Source of the DNA: Pseudomonas sp. RGM2987
GTDB taxonomy: Bacteria > Pseudomonadota > Gammaproteobacteria > Pseudomonadales > Pseudomonadaceae
Assembly (NCBI RefSeq): GCF_022952855.1
Contig: NZ_JALJDX010000216.1
Coordinates: 62,001 to 126,000 of the forward strand
Direction: 5' to 3'
DNA: 64,000 bases
The notes under the pieces were generated by a model. It ran no database searches, had not been told where the DNA came from, and saw only the letters and a program-made list of their open reading frames with translations. The position numbers and the translations under genes were made by a program. This document shows, in pieces, positions 49,307-58,579 of this stretch. Numbering within the stretch: the stretch's first letter is position 1; every line of letters starts with the position of its first letter.

Positions 49307-50671
49307 TTAGCGGATGCCGTCCTGACGCAGTGCGTTCGGGGTGAAGTCGGCAGTGCTGGCGGTGAAGCCGAAGTCGTAGGCCGATTTTTCTTCGTTCTTC
49401 ATGCCCAGCGCCAGGTAGCGGCCCGATTGCAGGTCGTAGAGGGTTTCCACGGCGTACCACGGCACTTGCTTGTCGTAGTAGTTCTCGGCATGGGCCTCGG
49501 CGACGCGCCACAGTTGGCCGCGACCGTCGTAGTGGTCGATCACCGCCGCTTGCCAGGTGTCCTCGTCGATGAAGAAGTCACGCTTGGCGTAGATGTGGCG
49601 CTGGCCTTCCTTCAAGGTGGCGGTCACGTGCCAGACGCGACGCAGCTCGTAGCGGGTCAGGTCCTGGTTGATGTGGCCGGCCTTGAGGATGTCGGCATAC
49701 TTGAGTTGCGGCGAGTCGATCTTGTAGCTGTTGGCGGCGATGTACAGCTCCTTCTTGCCTTCCAGTTTCCAGTCGTAGCGGTCCGGCGCGCCGTTATACA
49801 TGTCCAGGTTGTCAGAAGTACGCAGGCCGTCAGCAGCGGTACCCGGCCCGTCATAGGACACTTGCGGCGCCCGGCGCACACGGCGCTGGCCGGCGTTGTA
49901 GACCCAGGCCGAACGCGGTTCCTTCACCTGGTCGAGGGTTTCGTGCACCAGCAGCACACCACCGGCCAGGCGCGCCGGCGCGGTCACTTGCTGCTTGAAG
50001 TAGAACAGGATGTTGCCAGGGTTGGCCGGATCGAAGTCCTTCATCTTGTCGCGGAACACGAACTGGTCGCGGAAGTACACCAGGCTGTAGGAGCCGTTGG
50101 GTTGCGGCGTGGCCTGGGTCACCAGGCGCGTCACGCTGCCGCCGCGATAGCGGGTGATGTGGTTCCAGATCACCTCGACGCCGCTCTGGGGGATCGGGAA
50201 CGGAACGGCCGTCTCGAAGTTCTCCAGGCCGTTGCCGCCGGAAACCAGCTTGGTGTTGACCGCGTTTTTCTTGATGGAGGCGTACACCTCATCCGGCACG
50301 GTGGCGCCACGATGGGTCGGGTAGACCGGCATCTTGAAGGTTTCCGGGTAGCGCTTGAACATCGCGTACTGGCCCGGTGCGAGTTTGTCCTTGTACTGCT
50401 CGACGTTCTGCGCGGTGATGGTGAACAGCGGTTTTTCACTGGCGTACGGGTCGGCGAGGAAGCCTTTGCTATCGACGGCGCCGACGTTCTTGGCCATGGG
50501 TTTCCAGGCCGAAATCGACCCATCGGCATTGCCGGCCATTTCGGCGCCCATTGGTGTCAGGCTCTTGCCCAGTTTGTCGGCTTCTGCGGCAGGCACCGCC
50601 GCCATGACGCTGGCGGCCAGCAGGGAGACTCCCAGCACGCCGACCTGCAACAGACTCTTTGTTATTTTCAT
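49307..50671 (-). CDS. DUF1329 family secreted protein
   Basis: 454 residues with a signal peptide (MKITKSLLQVGVLGVSLLAASVMA). Family patterns: KSLTPMGAEMAGNADGSISAWK, YDWKLEGKKELYIAANSYK, and YELRRVWHVTATLKEGQRHIYAKRDFFIDEDTWQAAVIDHYDGRGQLWRVAEAH. DUF1329 proteins resemble LolA/LolB-like outer-membrane partners and usually occur with DUF1302 proteins, as here. Their role in export or handling of hydrophobic compounds is suspected but not settled. Confidence 0.92.
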   Translation of the reverse strand: MKITKSLLQVGVLGVSLLAASVMAAVPAAEADKLGKSLTPMGAEMAGNADGSISAWKPMAKNVGAVDSKGFLADPYASEKPLFTITAQNVEQYKDKLAPGQYAMFKRYPETFKMPVYPTHRGATVPDEVYASIKKNAVNTKLVSGGNGLENFETAVPFPIPQSGVEVIWNHITRYRGGSVTRLVTQATPQPNGSYSLVYFRDQFVFRDKMKDFDPANPGNILFYFKQQVTAPARLAGGVLLVHETLDQVKEPRSAWVYNAGQRRVRRAPQVSYDGPGTAADGLRTSDNLDMYNGAPDRYDWKLEGKKELYIAANSYKIDSPQLKYADILKAGHINQDLTRYELRRVWHVTATLKEGQRHIYAKRDFFIDEDTWQAAVIDHYDGRGQLWRVAEAHAENYYDKQVPWYAVETLYDLQSGRYLALGMKNEEKSAYDFGFTASTADFTPNALRQDGIR

Positions 50672-50696
50672 AGTGTGTCGTCCTGAAATACGGTGC

Positions 50697-52562
50697 TTAG
50701 AAAGTCACGCCGACGCTGAGCGCCAGGAAGTCGCGATCGTCCACGGTGCTGAAGTCGCCACCAAAGAAGTTGGTGTAGGCCAGGCTCGCGTTGTAGGTGT
50801 TCTGGTACTCGGCATCCAGCCCGAGGCTGACGGCCTTGCGGCCTTCCTCGAAGTTGCCGCCAGGACCTGGCGAGTAGCCTTTGACGTCATGGGACCAGGC
50901 CACGTTGGGCTTGAGGTTTACCCCGGCGAAGACATCCGGGTATTCCCAGATGGCACGTGCGCGATAGCCCCAGGAGGTGGCGGTGGTGAAACCGTCGTTG
51001 TTGCAGTTGCTGTTCACGTTGCCGGCGGTCTGACCGCCACCTGCGGCTGTCGAAGCGTTGAGCGCATTACAGAAGTTGTTCGGTAACTGCCCCGGACCGA
51101 ATACCGGGTCACGGCCATAGCGTGCATCGGATTTGCTATCCAGCCCACCAACATGAGTCACCCCGACCTCACCCACCAGGGTCAGGCGGCTAGCCCCCAT
51201 GACTTGATCCAGGAAGTGCGTGAAGGTGGTCTGAAACTGTGTGATTTCCTTACGGGTATAACCGTGGAGGTCCTGGCCGGGGGTGCCTTGCAGTACCGAA
51301 GCATTGCCAAATCCGGGCAGCGGTGTCACACCGGCAAAAAGAATATCCGTGGTGCTCAGTTGCACTGGCGCATTCGGGCGATAGCTGATTTCACCGCTCC
51401 ATGCCGTGCCGGTGGGCAGTGTTGTGGAGAAGCTCAGGCCATACAGGCGGATATCTTCCGGATACTCGACGAAATATTTCGAATTACCCGCGACCAGTAG
51501 CGGCGCCAGCCTGGCGAACGCCGGAGGCAAGCCTGCCGCAAGGTTATAGACCGATTGCGGAGCGCCTGTGGCGCTGAAAATCGGCGCACGGCTGTGGTAA
51601 TTCATGAAGTAGGCGCCGAACTCGGTGTCCAGTGGCTCGAACATGTACTTCATGGATGCGCCCCACTGGCCTCCATCTCGGGCATCGCGATCCGCACCGC
51701 GCCGCACCAGCACACCCTCCTCGTTGACATCGACGCCAAAAGCGGCTGCTGGCCCCAATGCCGCTGCCGGAAGGGTCGAACGCTTGTTCAACACCCGCAG
51801 GTTATCGGAGCACCCATCGGCAATCACATCCGGCTGGGAGAAGAACGTACCGCAGTTATCCACCACGGTCTGGTCCCACTCCAACTGGTAGAACGCCTCG
51901 GCCGACAGGTTGTCGGTCAGGCTCTGGGAGACGTAGAACATGTTGACCGGGATCAGGCCTTCCTTGATCTCGGCGCCAGGGCGACGGAATGCGGACACGT
52001 CGACCGGGTTGATGGAGTTGATGCCGCCCTGGATGAAGGTGCTTTCACCCCAGCTGACCACCTGCTTGCCCAGGCGGACCGAACCCGGCTGATCGGCAAT
52101 GGCATAGTTGTGGTAGACGAACGCATCGAGGATCTGCCCGCCGGAAGACTTGGCGCCTTCCTTGCGATTGTTGTCGCTGATGTCCTTGAACTCGCGGTTT
52201 TCGTCCTTCAGCTCAAAGTCGTACCAGTACTTGCCACGGACAAACACGCCGGTATCGCCGTATTTCAGTTCGAGGTCGTGGATACCTTTGAAGATCTTCG
52301 AGAAGGTTTCCCCGCGCTTGAAGTTCAAGTGACCGTCATCGGAGGTCTGGGACAGGCCCTTGCCGCCGTTGTTGACACCGATCAGGTCGCTGTTGGGCTT
52401 GGCCGTGGACCAGCTCGCGCCGACCGACAGGGACGAGTCGAACTGGCCTTCGATTTCACCGATGTTGAAGCTGACGCCGAAAGCAGGCCCGGCGAGCGAA
52501 GAGGCGAGACTGACCGCCAGAGGCAATTTTGCCCGGCGCCAGAACGTGGTTGCTGAGGTCAT
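50697..52562 (-). CDS. DUF1302 family outer-membrane protein
   Basis: 621 residues from the ATG at 52562 (GGAGTAGCG upstream). The signal peptide is MTSATTFWRRAKLPLAVSLASSLAGPAFG, then VSFNIGEIEGQFDSSLSVGASW, LGKQVVSWGESTFIQGGINSINPVDVSAFRRPGAEIKEGLIPVN and a C-terminal barrel ending VGVTF. The aromatic C-terminal residue and strand pattern fit an outer-membrane beta barrel. It is co-transcribed with the DUF1329 gene (25 bp apart). Such pairs often accompany hydrophobic-substrate metabolism. Confidence 0.92.
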   Translation of the reverse strand: MTSATTFWRRAKLPLAVSLASSLAGPAFGVSFNIGEIEGQFDSSLSVGASWSTAKPNSDLIGVNNGGKGLSQTSDDGHLNFKRGETFSKIFKGIHDLELKYGDTGVFVRGKYWYDFELKDENREFKDISDNNRKEGAKSSGGQILDAFVYHNYAIADQPGSVRLGKQVVSWGESTFIQGGINSINPVDVSAFRRPGAEIKEGLIPVNMFYVSQSLTDNLSAEAFYQLEWDQTVVDNCGTFFSQPDVIADGCSDNLRVLNKRSTLPAAALGPAAAFGVDVNEEGVLVRRGADRDARDGGQWGASMKYMFEPLDTEFGAYFMNYHSRAPIFSATGAPQSVYNLAAGLPPAFARLAPLLVAGNSKYFVEYPEDIRLYGLSFSTTLPTGTAWSGEISYRPNAPVQLSTTDILFAGVTPLPGFGNASVLQGTPGQDLHGYTRKEITQFQTTFTHFLDQVMGASRLTLVGEVGVTHVGGLDSKSDARYGRDPVFGPGQLPNNFCNALNASTAAGGGQTAGNVNSNCNNDGFTTATSWGYRARAIWEYPDVFAGVNLKPNVAWSHDVKGYSPGPGGNFEEGRKAVSLGLDAEYQNTYNASLAYTNFFGGDFSTVDDRDFLALSVGVTF

Positions 52563-52837
52563 CGACGCTACTCCATGTGCATTATTGTTATGGCAGTGAA
52601 TATTCCAGGAACACTTCAACGGCTGGGAGCGGCAGCGTCCCGACATCCGTGGAAGTCGCATCGCCCGTTCGTGCGTGCGCCCCGTTCCTGAAGATCCGTG
52701 AGCGGACTATAGCCAGCAGGTAGTACGGCTTGATCCCTCTAAAGTGTGATTTGCAGCCCTCGACCACTCTGGAACAGTCCTTTCGCCAGGCCGACAAGTA
52801 TCGGCACGGCAAGGATGGCTGAAATTCGCGGTTTGAC

Positions 52838-52859
52838 AAGGCAAGCGCTTGCTTGGTGG
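52838..52859. promoter_or_regulatory. Palindrome upstream of the DUF1302 operon
   Basis: GGCAAGCGCTTGCTTGG contains the palindrome GCAAGCGCTTGC. It resembles TetR-type operators and sits about 280 bp upstream of the DUF1302 start, beside the end of the ligase gene. The rest of the 331-bp gap shows no gene. The role is speculative. Confidence 0.3.
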
Positions 52860-52893
52860 GGTTTGCGTGCCCTTTCGGACACGCAAGAACAGC

Positions 52894-54576
52894 TCAAAGC
52901 GTGGATAGGAAGGCGCTGTTATTGCTCTGCCATTCGGTGATGTCGACGCGGATGCGCTTCTTGTCGAGCTTGCCGACGCTGGTCTTGGGAATTTCCGTAA
53001 CAAGGGCGATCTGGCTCGGGATCGCCCACTTGCTCAGGTGCCCCAATTCAACGAACGGCTTGAGGTGTTCCTTGACCTCACGCGCCCCGATCTGATGCCC
53101 CTCGCGAACCACCAGCAAGGCAAATGGCCGCTCGCCCCACTGCGGATCGGGAATGCCAACCACTGCTACTTCGCGTACCGCCACGTGACGGCTGATGAGG
53201 TCTTCCAGGTCCAGGGAGGAAATCCATTCGCCACCGGTCTTGATCACATCCTTGATGCGATCACGGATATCGATGAACCCCATGCCATCGAGCGTGGCAA
53301 CGTCACCGGTGTGCAGCCAGCCACCGGCCCAGAGCTCGGCGCCTTTCTGCGGTTCGTTGTAGTAGCCCTCGGTGAGCCACGGCGCGCGCAACACCAGTTC
53401 GCCCTGGGTCTCGCCGTCGGCTGGCAGGAAACGTCCCTCGCTGTCGACAATCGCCGCCTCCACCAAGGGCCCCGGCACGCCGGCCTTGATCCGGTAGGTG
53501 GTGCGCTCGTCTTCGCTGCCGGCCATCAACTCTTCATTGAGGTGCGCGCAGGACACCAGTGGCCCGGTCTCCGACATGCCATAGGCGGCGGTGAGCTGGA
53601 TGCCCCGGTCCTTGGCAGCCTCGTACAGGCTGCGGTTCAGGGCGCTGCCACCGATGACGATTTTCCAGCCACCGAAGTCGGTGTCCTGGGCGCCTTTGGC
53701 GTTGAGGACCATTTGCAGGATGGTCGGCACGCAATGGGAGAACGTGACCTTCTCCTTGCGCCACAGCTGGACCAGGAACTCAGGATCGTAACGGCCAGGA
53801 TAAACCTGCTTGAGCCCGAGCATGGTCGCCACGTAGGGCAGGCCCCAGGCATGGACGTGGAACATCGGCGTGATCGGCATGTACACGTCATTGGTGCCCA
53901 ACAGCCGCACGCTGTCGATGGCCCCCATGATCGTCGCCACGCCCATGGTGTGCAGCACCAGCTGCCGGTGGGTGAAGTACACGCCCTTGGGATTGCCCGT
54001 GGTACCGGTGGTGTAGAACGTGGTGGCGACGGAGTTCTCGTCGAAGTCCTCGAAGTCGTAGGTCGGAGCGGCGGCGGCCAGCAACTGTTCGTACTCGCCC
54101 ACCAGGTTCGGCAGCTCGGCGGTTTTTTCCGGCAGGTCGGTCAGCAGCAAAGTCTTCTCGACCGTGGTCAGGTGCCCGGCAATCGCCTGGTACAAGCCGA
54201 CGAACTCGCTGTTGACCAGCACGAAGCAGTCCTCGGCGTGGTTCATGGTGTAGACGATCTGTTCCGGTGACAGGCGCACGTTGATGGTGTGGATCACCGC
54301 GCCGATCATCGGGATCGCGAACATGCATTCCAGGTAGCGATGGCTGTCCCAGTCCATCACCGCCACGGTATCGCCAGCCTTGACCCCGGCCTCGGTCAAT
54401 ACATTAGCCAGCCGCGCGACCCGCTCGATCAGCGTCGGGTAGCTGTAGCGCAACTGGTCACGGTAGATGATCTCGCGGGTTTTCTCGTAACGCGTGCCGG
54501 ACATCAGCAGCCGCTTGATCAGCAGCGGATATTGATAAGCGCCTTCGGCTGGAGGAATAACGCGAGTCTGCAACAT
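52894..54576 (-). CDS. Medium/long-chain fatty-acid--CoA ligase (AlkK-like)
   Basis: 560 residues from the ATG at 54576, preceded by AAAAGGGACCCCT. Acyl-adenylate enzyme motifs: P-loop-like FYTTGTTGNPKGVYFTHRQ, YGMSETGPLVS, WLHTGDVATLDGMGFIDIRDRIKDVIKTGGEWIS and the catalytic Lys in KTSVGKLDKKRIRVD. The start MLQTRVIPPAEGAYQYPLLIKRLL resembles AlkK-type medium-chain ligases. It would activate fatty acids for beta-oxidation. It lies upstream of the DUF1302-DUF1329 pair on the same strand. Confidence 0.92.
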   Translation of the reverse strand: MLQTRVIPPAEGAYQYPLLIKRLLMSGTRYEKTREIIYRDQLRYSYPTLIERVARLANVLTEAGVKAGDTVAVMDWDSHRYLECMFAIPMIGAVIHTINVRLSPEQIVYTMNHAEDCFVLVNSEFVGLYQAIAGHLTTVEKTLLLTDLPEKTAELPNLVGEYEQLLAAAAPTYDFEDFDENSVATTFYTTGTTGNPKGVYFTHRQLVLHTMGVATIMGAIDSVRLLGTNDVYMPITPMFHVHAWGLPYVATMLGLKQVYPGRYDPEFLVQLWRKEKVTFSHCVPTILQMVLNAKGAQDTDFGGWKIVIGGSALNRSLYEAAKDRGIQLTAAYGMSETGPLVSCAHLNEELMAGSEDERTTYRIKAGVPGPLVEAAIVDSEGRFLPADGETQGELVLRAPWLTEGYYNEPQKGAELWAGGWLHTGDVATLDGMGFIDIRDRIKDVIKTGGEWISSLDLEDLISRHVAVREVAVVGIPDPQWGERPFALLVVREGHQIGAREVKEHLKPFVELGHLSKWAIPSQIALVTEIPKTSVGKLDKKRIRVDITEWQSNNSAFLSTL

Positions 54577-54736
54577 AGGGGTCCCTTTTCTGGCTGCACG
54601 GTCTTGGCTTGCGATAAGCACTTTAGAGCGCTTATACACGGATCAAATCAGCCAAAGGAATGATTTGATCGGCACGCAACTGGTAGCCTTGAGCCATCTC
54701 TGAGCGACTGCGCAACACTTGCCAGGACCGCGCCGG

Positions 54737-55366
54737 TCAGTGCATCTCGGTGAATGCCAGCTTGACGCCGATGGCGACGAGCACCGCGCCCATGGTTCGG
54801 TCGAACCAGTGGCCCATGCGGGCGAATCCGGCTCGCACCCGCTGCTGGCTGAACAGCATCGCCACCAGGCAGAACCAGGCCGCCGTCGCAACCGCCAGGT
54901 ACACGCCGTAGCCGGCCTGGACGGCCAGGGGCGTATGCGGGTTGATCACCACGGTGAACAGCGACAGGAAAAACAGCGTGGCCTTGGGGTTCAAGCCGTT
55001 GGTGACAAAGCCTGCGGTGAACGCACCACGAGCCGTACGTTCGCCGGTTTCCTTGTGCAGATCGTCTGTGGCAGGCTTGGCCGGTTGTGCGCGCAATGCC
55101 TTGAAGCCGATGTACAGCAGGTACGCGGCGGCTGCCCACTTCAACGCGTTGAACAGCACGATCGACTGCGACACGATCAAGCCGATGCCCAGCAGCGAAT
55201 AGCCGACGTGCAGGAAAATCGCTGTGCCCACGCCCAGCGCGGTCCAGGTCCCGGCACGTCGGCCGTGGGTCACGCTTTCACGCACCACCACGGCAAAGTC
55301 CGGCCCGGGACTGGCGACCGCCAGCAGGTGGATCAGGGCGACGGTGAGGAATTCGGCGAGGTACAT
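54737..55366 (-). CDS. LysE/RhtB-family amino-acid exporter
   Basis: 209 residues with about six membrane helices. LysE signatures: IHLLAVASPGPDFAVVVRESVTHGRRAGTWTALGVGTAIFLHVGYSLLG, KWAAAAYLLYIGFKALRAQ and GAFTAGFVTNGLNPKATLFFLSLFTVVINP. Members export amino acids or homoserine lactone-like compounds. AAGGAGCC precedes the ATG. It is divergent from the hydroxyacid dehydrogenase gene across a REPIN. Confidence 0.93.
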   Translation of the reverse strand: MYLAEFLTVALIHLLAVASPGPDFAVVVRESVTHGRRAGTWTALGVGTAIFLHVGYSLLGIGLIVSQSIVLFNALKWAAAAYLLYIGFKALRAQPAKPATDDLHKETGERTARGAFTAGFVTNGLNPKATLFFLSLFTVVINPHTPLAVQAGYGVYLAVATAAWFCLVAMLFSQQRVRAGFARMGHWFDRTMGAVLVAIGVKLAFTEMH

Positions 55367-55392
55367 GGGGGGCTCCTTGTTGTTGAAATACC

Positions 55393-55484
55393 GTGGCGAG
55401 GGAGCTTGCTCCCGCTCGAGTGCGCAGCGCTCGCATGCTCAAGGGGCCGCTTCGCAGCCCAGCGGGAGCAAGCTCCCTCGCCAC
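55393..55484. repeat. REPIN (A type)
   Basis: GTGGCGAGGGAGCTTGCTCC on the left and GGGAGCAAGCTCCCTCGCCA on the right, between the divergent exporter and dehydrogenase genes. Confidence 0.88.
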
Positions 55485-55562
55485 GGTCCGGCGTCATGCC
55501 ACAGTTCATCTGATAGGCTCGCCACATTACGCCTTCAAGCCTCTTCATAACAGGTACAGCTG

Positions 55563-56528
55563 ATGACAAATACCGCCCGCGCCGTTTTCCTCGACCATTC
55601 GTCCCTGGACCTCGGCGACCTGGACCTGAACCCGCTGCGCGATTGCTTCGGTGACCTGCAATTGTTCGCCCGCACAACAGCGGACCAGGTGACCGAGCGG
55701 CTCAAGGACGCCAGCGTGGCGATCACCAACAAAGTAGTGATCGACGCGGCCGCGATGGCCGCCAGCCCCGGTTTGAAGCTGATCCTGATCAGCGCCACCG
55801 GCACCAACAACGTCGACCTGGAGGCGGCCCGGCGCCACGGCATCACGGTGTGCAATTGCCAGGGCTACGGCACCCCATCGGTGGCCCAGCACACCATCAT
55901 GCTGTTACTCAACTTAGCGACGCGCCTGGCCGACTATCAAAAAGCGGTCGGCGAGGGTCGCTGGCAGCAGGCCTCGCAGTTCTGCCTGTTGGACTATCCG
56001 ATTATCGAGCTGGAGGGCAAGACCCTGGGGCTGCTGGGCCACGGTGAACTGGGCAGCGCCGTCGCACGCCTGGCCGAAGCCTTCGGCATGCGCGTGCTGC
56101 TGGGGCAGATTCCAGGGCGCCCGCCCCGCCCCGAGCGCTTGCCGCTGGACCAACTGTTGCCGCAAATCGATGCCCTGACGCTGCATTGCCCGCTCAACGA
56201 GCACACCCGAAACTTCATTGGCGCTCGGGAACTGGCGCTGCTCAAACCCGGTGCCTTCGTGATCAATACCGCACGCGGCGGCCTGATCGACGAACAGGCC
56301 CTGGCCGACGTGCTGCGCAACGGTCATTTGGGCGGCGCCGCTACCGATGTGTTGAGCGTGGAGCCACCGACCCAGGGCAACCCGCTGTTGGCGCCCGATA
56401 TCCCCCGGCTGATCGTCACCCCCCACAACGCCTGGGGCAGCCGCGAGGCGCGGCAACGGATCGTCGGCCAGATGAGCGAAAACGCCCAGGCCTTTTTCAG
56501 CGGTACAGCACGACGGGTTGTCAGTTGA
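55563..56528 (+). CDS. hprA: D-2-hydroxyacid dehydrogenase (glycerate/hydroxypyruvate type)
   Basis: 321 residues. Rossmann motif (LEGKTLGLLGHGELGSAVARLAEAFGM), NAD-binding and catalytic Arg region (VINTARGGLIDEQALADVL), Glu (DVLSVEPPTQGNPLL) and the catalytic His (VTPHNAWGS). It should interconvert hydroxypyruvate and glycerate. The dinucleotide motif GHGELG varies from the usual GxGxxG only by its charged residue. It precedes rsmC, as in P. aeruginosa. Confidence 0.92.
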   Translation: MTNTARAVFLDHSSLDLGDLDLNPLRDCFGDLQLFARTTADQVTERLKDASVAITNKVVIDAAAMAASPGLKLILISATGTNNVDLEAARRHGITVCNCQGYGTPSVAQHTIMLLLNLATRLADYQKAVGEGRWQQASQFCLLDYPIIELEGKTLGLLGHGELGSAVARLAEAFGMRVLLGQIPGRPPRPERLPLDQLLPQIDALTLHCPLNEHTRNFIGARELALLKPGAFVINTARGGLIDEQALADVLRNGHLGGAATDVLSVEPPTQGNPLLAPDIPRLIVTPHNAWGSREARQRIVGQMSENAQAFFSGTARRVVS

Positions 56529-56561
56529 TAAACTGCCGCACTTTTTTTCAAGGAGCAGACC

Positions 56562-57560
56562 ATGGATCCGCGCAGTGAAGTACTGCTTCGTCAGGCCGAG
56601 TTATTCCAGGGCGCGGTCCTGCTGGCCGGCCTGCCCGCCGACGACCTGCTCGGCCGCCTGCCCGACGCTCATGGCTGGTGCTGGCATGCCGGTGACCAGG
56701 CCGCGCTGGACGCACGCTTCCCCGAGCGCAGCCATTTTGGCGTGAATGTCCCTGAGCGAGCCTTCGACACCGCCGTGGTGTTCTTGCCCAAGGCCAAGGA
56801 TCTCACCGACTACATTCTCAATGCCGTGGCCGCACGCCTGGCCGGTCGCGAGGTGTATCTGGTGGGCGAGAAACGCAGCGGCATCGAGGGCGCGTCCAAG
56901 CAGCTCAATCCATTCGGCAAGCCGCGCAAGCTCGACAGCGCCCGGCACTGCCAGTTGTGGCAGGTCACTGTCGCCGAGGCACCTGAAGCCAAGCCCCTGG
57001 AAAGCCTGGCCCAGACTTACGAACTGCCCCTGGCCGAAGGCCCGCTGAAAGTCATCAGCCTGCCCGGGGTGTTCAGCCACGGTCGCCTGGACCGCGGCAG
57101 TGCGTTGCTGTTGGAGCACCTGGATAAACTGCCCAGCGGCCATCTGCTGGACTTCGGCTGCGGCGCCGGTGTACTGGGGGCAGCGGTCAAGCGTCGCTAT
57201 CCGCACAACACCGTCACGCTGCTGGACGTGGATGCCTTCGCCGCCGCCAGCAGTCGCATGACCCTGGCCGCCAATGGCCTGGAGGCCGAGGTACTGACCG
57301 GCGACGGGATCGACGCCGCACCGATGGGCTTGAGCGCAATCCTGAGCAACCCGCCGTTCCATGTCGGGGTTCACACCGATTACCACGCTACGGAAAACTT
57401 GTTGCGAAAAGCAGCCAAACACCTGAAAAACGGCGGCGAACTTCGTCTGGTGGCCAACAGCTTCCTCAAGTATCAACCGCTGATCGAAGAGCATCTGGGC
57501 ATCTGCGCGATCAAGGCCGAGGGCCAGGGGTTTCGCATCTACCGGGCCAAGCGTGGTTGA
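56562..57560 (+). CDS. rsmC: 16S rRNA (guanine1207-N2)-methyltransferase
   Basis: 332 residues with two duplicated methyltransferase-like domains. The active C-terminal one has GHLLDFGCGAGVLGAAVKRRYP for SAM binding and the catalytic NPPF motif (AILSNPPFHVGVHTDYHAT). The N-terminal one (TAVVFLPKAKDLTDYILNAVAARL) has lost the catalytic residues, as is normal for RsmC. An AAGGAGCAG site precedes the ATG. Confidence 0.95.
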   Translation: MDPRSEVLLRQAELFQGAVLLAGLPADDLLGRLPDAHGWCWHAGDQAALDARFPERSHFGVNVPERAFDTAVVFLPKAKDLTDYILNAVAARLAGREVYLVGEKRSGIEGASKQLNPFGKPRKLDSARHCQLWQVTVAEAPEAKPLESLAQTYELPLAEGPLKVISLPGVFSHGRLDRGSALLLEHLDKLPSGHLLDFGCGAGVLGAAVKRRYPHNTVTLLDVDAFAAASSRMTLAANGLEAEVLTGDGIDAAPMGLSAILSNPPFHVGVHTDYHATENLLRKAAKHLKNGGELRLVANSFLKYQPLIEEHLGICAIKAEGQGFRIYRAKRG

Positions 57561-57609
57561 AGTTTTTTAAAGAACAGCACTTGCCCAATCGGATTTGCCT
57601 AGGCAGAAT

Positions 57610-57800
57610 CCGCTCCGTCCTAGGGGAGTAGTCTCCCGCGAGCGCCATGCTCGCCCGGCATACGTCAACATACTTGGTCAGCAGACCATGGCGTATGCGG
57701 CCCAAGCGTCCACGCAGATGGTCGCTGGGTTTGACAAGACCTATGACACGCACACCTTACCCGGGGCGGGAAGGCTGTACGTGTCATAGCCGTGTCGACC
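57610..57800 (+). ncRNA. yybP-ykoY manganese riboswitch
   Basis: The 5' leader of the manganese exporter gene holds the yybP-ykoY hallmarks: TAGGGGAGTAGTCTCC near 57621, a three-way junction core and the conserved GGGTTTGACAAGACCTATG near 57728. A perfect 10-bp stem CTATGACACG (57741-57750) / CGTGTCATAG (57780-57789) follows and could serve as the expression switch. The class senses Mn2+ and turns on exporters of the UPF0016/MntP type. Exact limits are approximate. Confidence 0.88.
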
Positions 57801-57821
57801 CGCCCCCTTTAGGAAACCCTG

Positions 57822-58406
57822 ATGCTGGACTCTCTCCTCGTACCTACCGCCATCGTTGCGCTGGCCGAAATCGGCGACAAGACGCAATTGCTCGCGCTCG
57901 TGCTGGCGGCTCGCTTTCGCAAACCCTGGCCGATCATCGCCGGTATCGTCGCCGCGACCCTTGCCAACCACGCGGCCGCCGGGGCGGTTGGGGCATGGGT
58001 CGGCAGTATTTTTTCAGACGCCGTGTTGCACTGGATCCTGGCCGCGAGCTTCGCCGCCACCGCACTGTGGACACTGGTCCCGGACAAGCTGGACGATGAC
58101 GAAGCCAACCCCGTACGCAAGTTCGGGCCGTTCCTGACCACGCTGATTGCGTTTTTCCTGGCGGAAATCGGTGACAAGACCCAAATCGCCACGGTGATGC
58201 TCGCCGCGCAATACCCGGAACTGTGGCTGGTGATCATCGGCACCACCGTGGGCATGTTGATTGCCAACGTGCCGGTGGTCCTGGCGGGCAACTTCGCCGC
58301 CGATAAACTGCCCTTGACCCTGATCCGCCGCCTGGCCGCTTCGGCCTTTTTCGTCCTGGCGATCGTGGCGGTGTACAAGGCGATGCAGAGTAGTGGCTGG
58401 GTTTGA
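57822..58406 (+). CDS. TMEM165/GDT1 (UPF0016) family manganese exporter
   Basis: 194 residues with six membrane segments. Two copies of the family signature E-x-G-D-K-T are present (VALAEIGDKTQLLALVLAARF and AFFLAEIGDKTQIATVMLAAQY), one per half of the internally duplicated protein. Bacterial members export Mn2+, and the upstream manganese riboswitch supports that here. Co-directional with rsmC but under its own leader. Confidence 0.93.
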   Translation: MLDSLLVPTAIVALAEIGDKTQLLALVLAARFRKPWPIIAGIVAATLANHAAAGAVGAWVGSIFSDAVLHWILAASFAATALWTLVPDKLDDDEANPVRKFGPFLTTLIAFFLAEIGDKTQIATVMLAAQYPELWLVIIGTTVGMLIANVPVVLAGNFAADKLPLTLIRRLAASAFFVLAIVAVYKAMQSSGWV

Positions 58407-58427
58407 CCCAGGCTGGTGCAGGCTCTT

Positions 58428-58551
58428 GTGGCGAGAGAGCTTGCTCCCGCTGGGCTGCATAGCAGCCCTTTGGCTTCTGTCTGATGCACTGCGCTGGCAG
58501 ATACATCCTGGGGTTGCTTCGCAACCCAACGGGAGCAAGCTCCCTCGCCAC
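58428..58551. repeat. REPIN (A type, slightly diverged)
   Basis: GTGGCGAGAGAGCTTGCTCC on the left (one change) and GGGAGCAAGCTCCCTCGCCA on the right, between the convergent exporter and metalloprotease genes. Confidence 0.87.
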
Positions 58552-58579
58552 ATAAAGCAGTATCAATGCAGGAGGCTGG

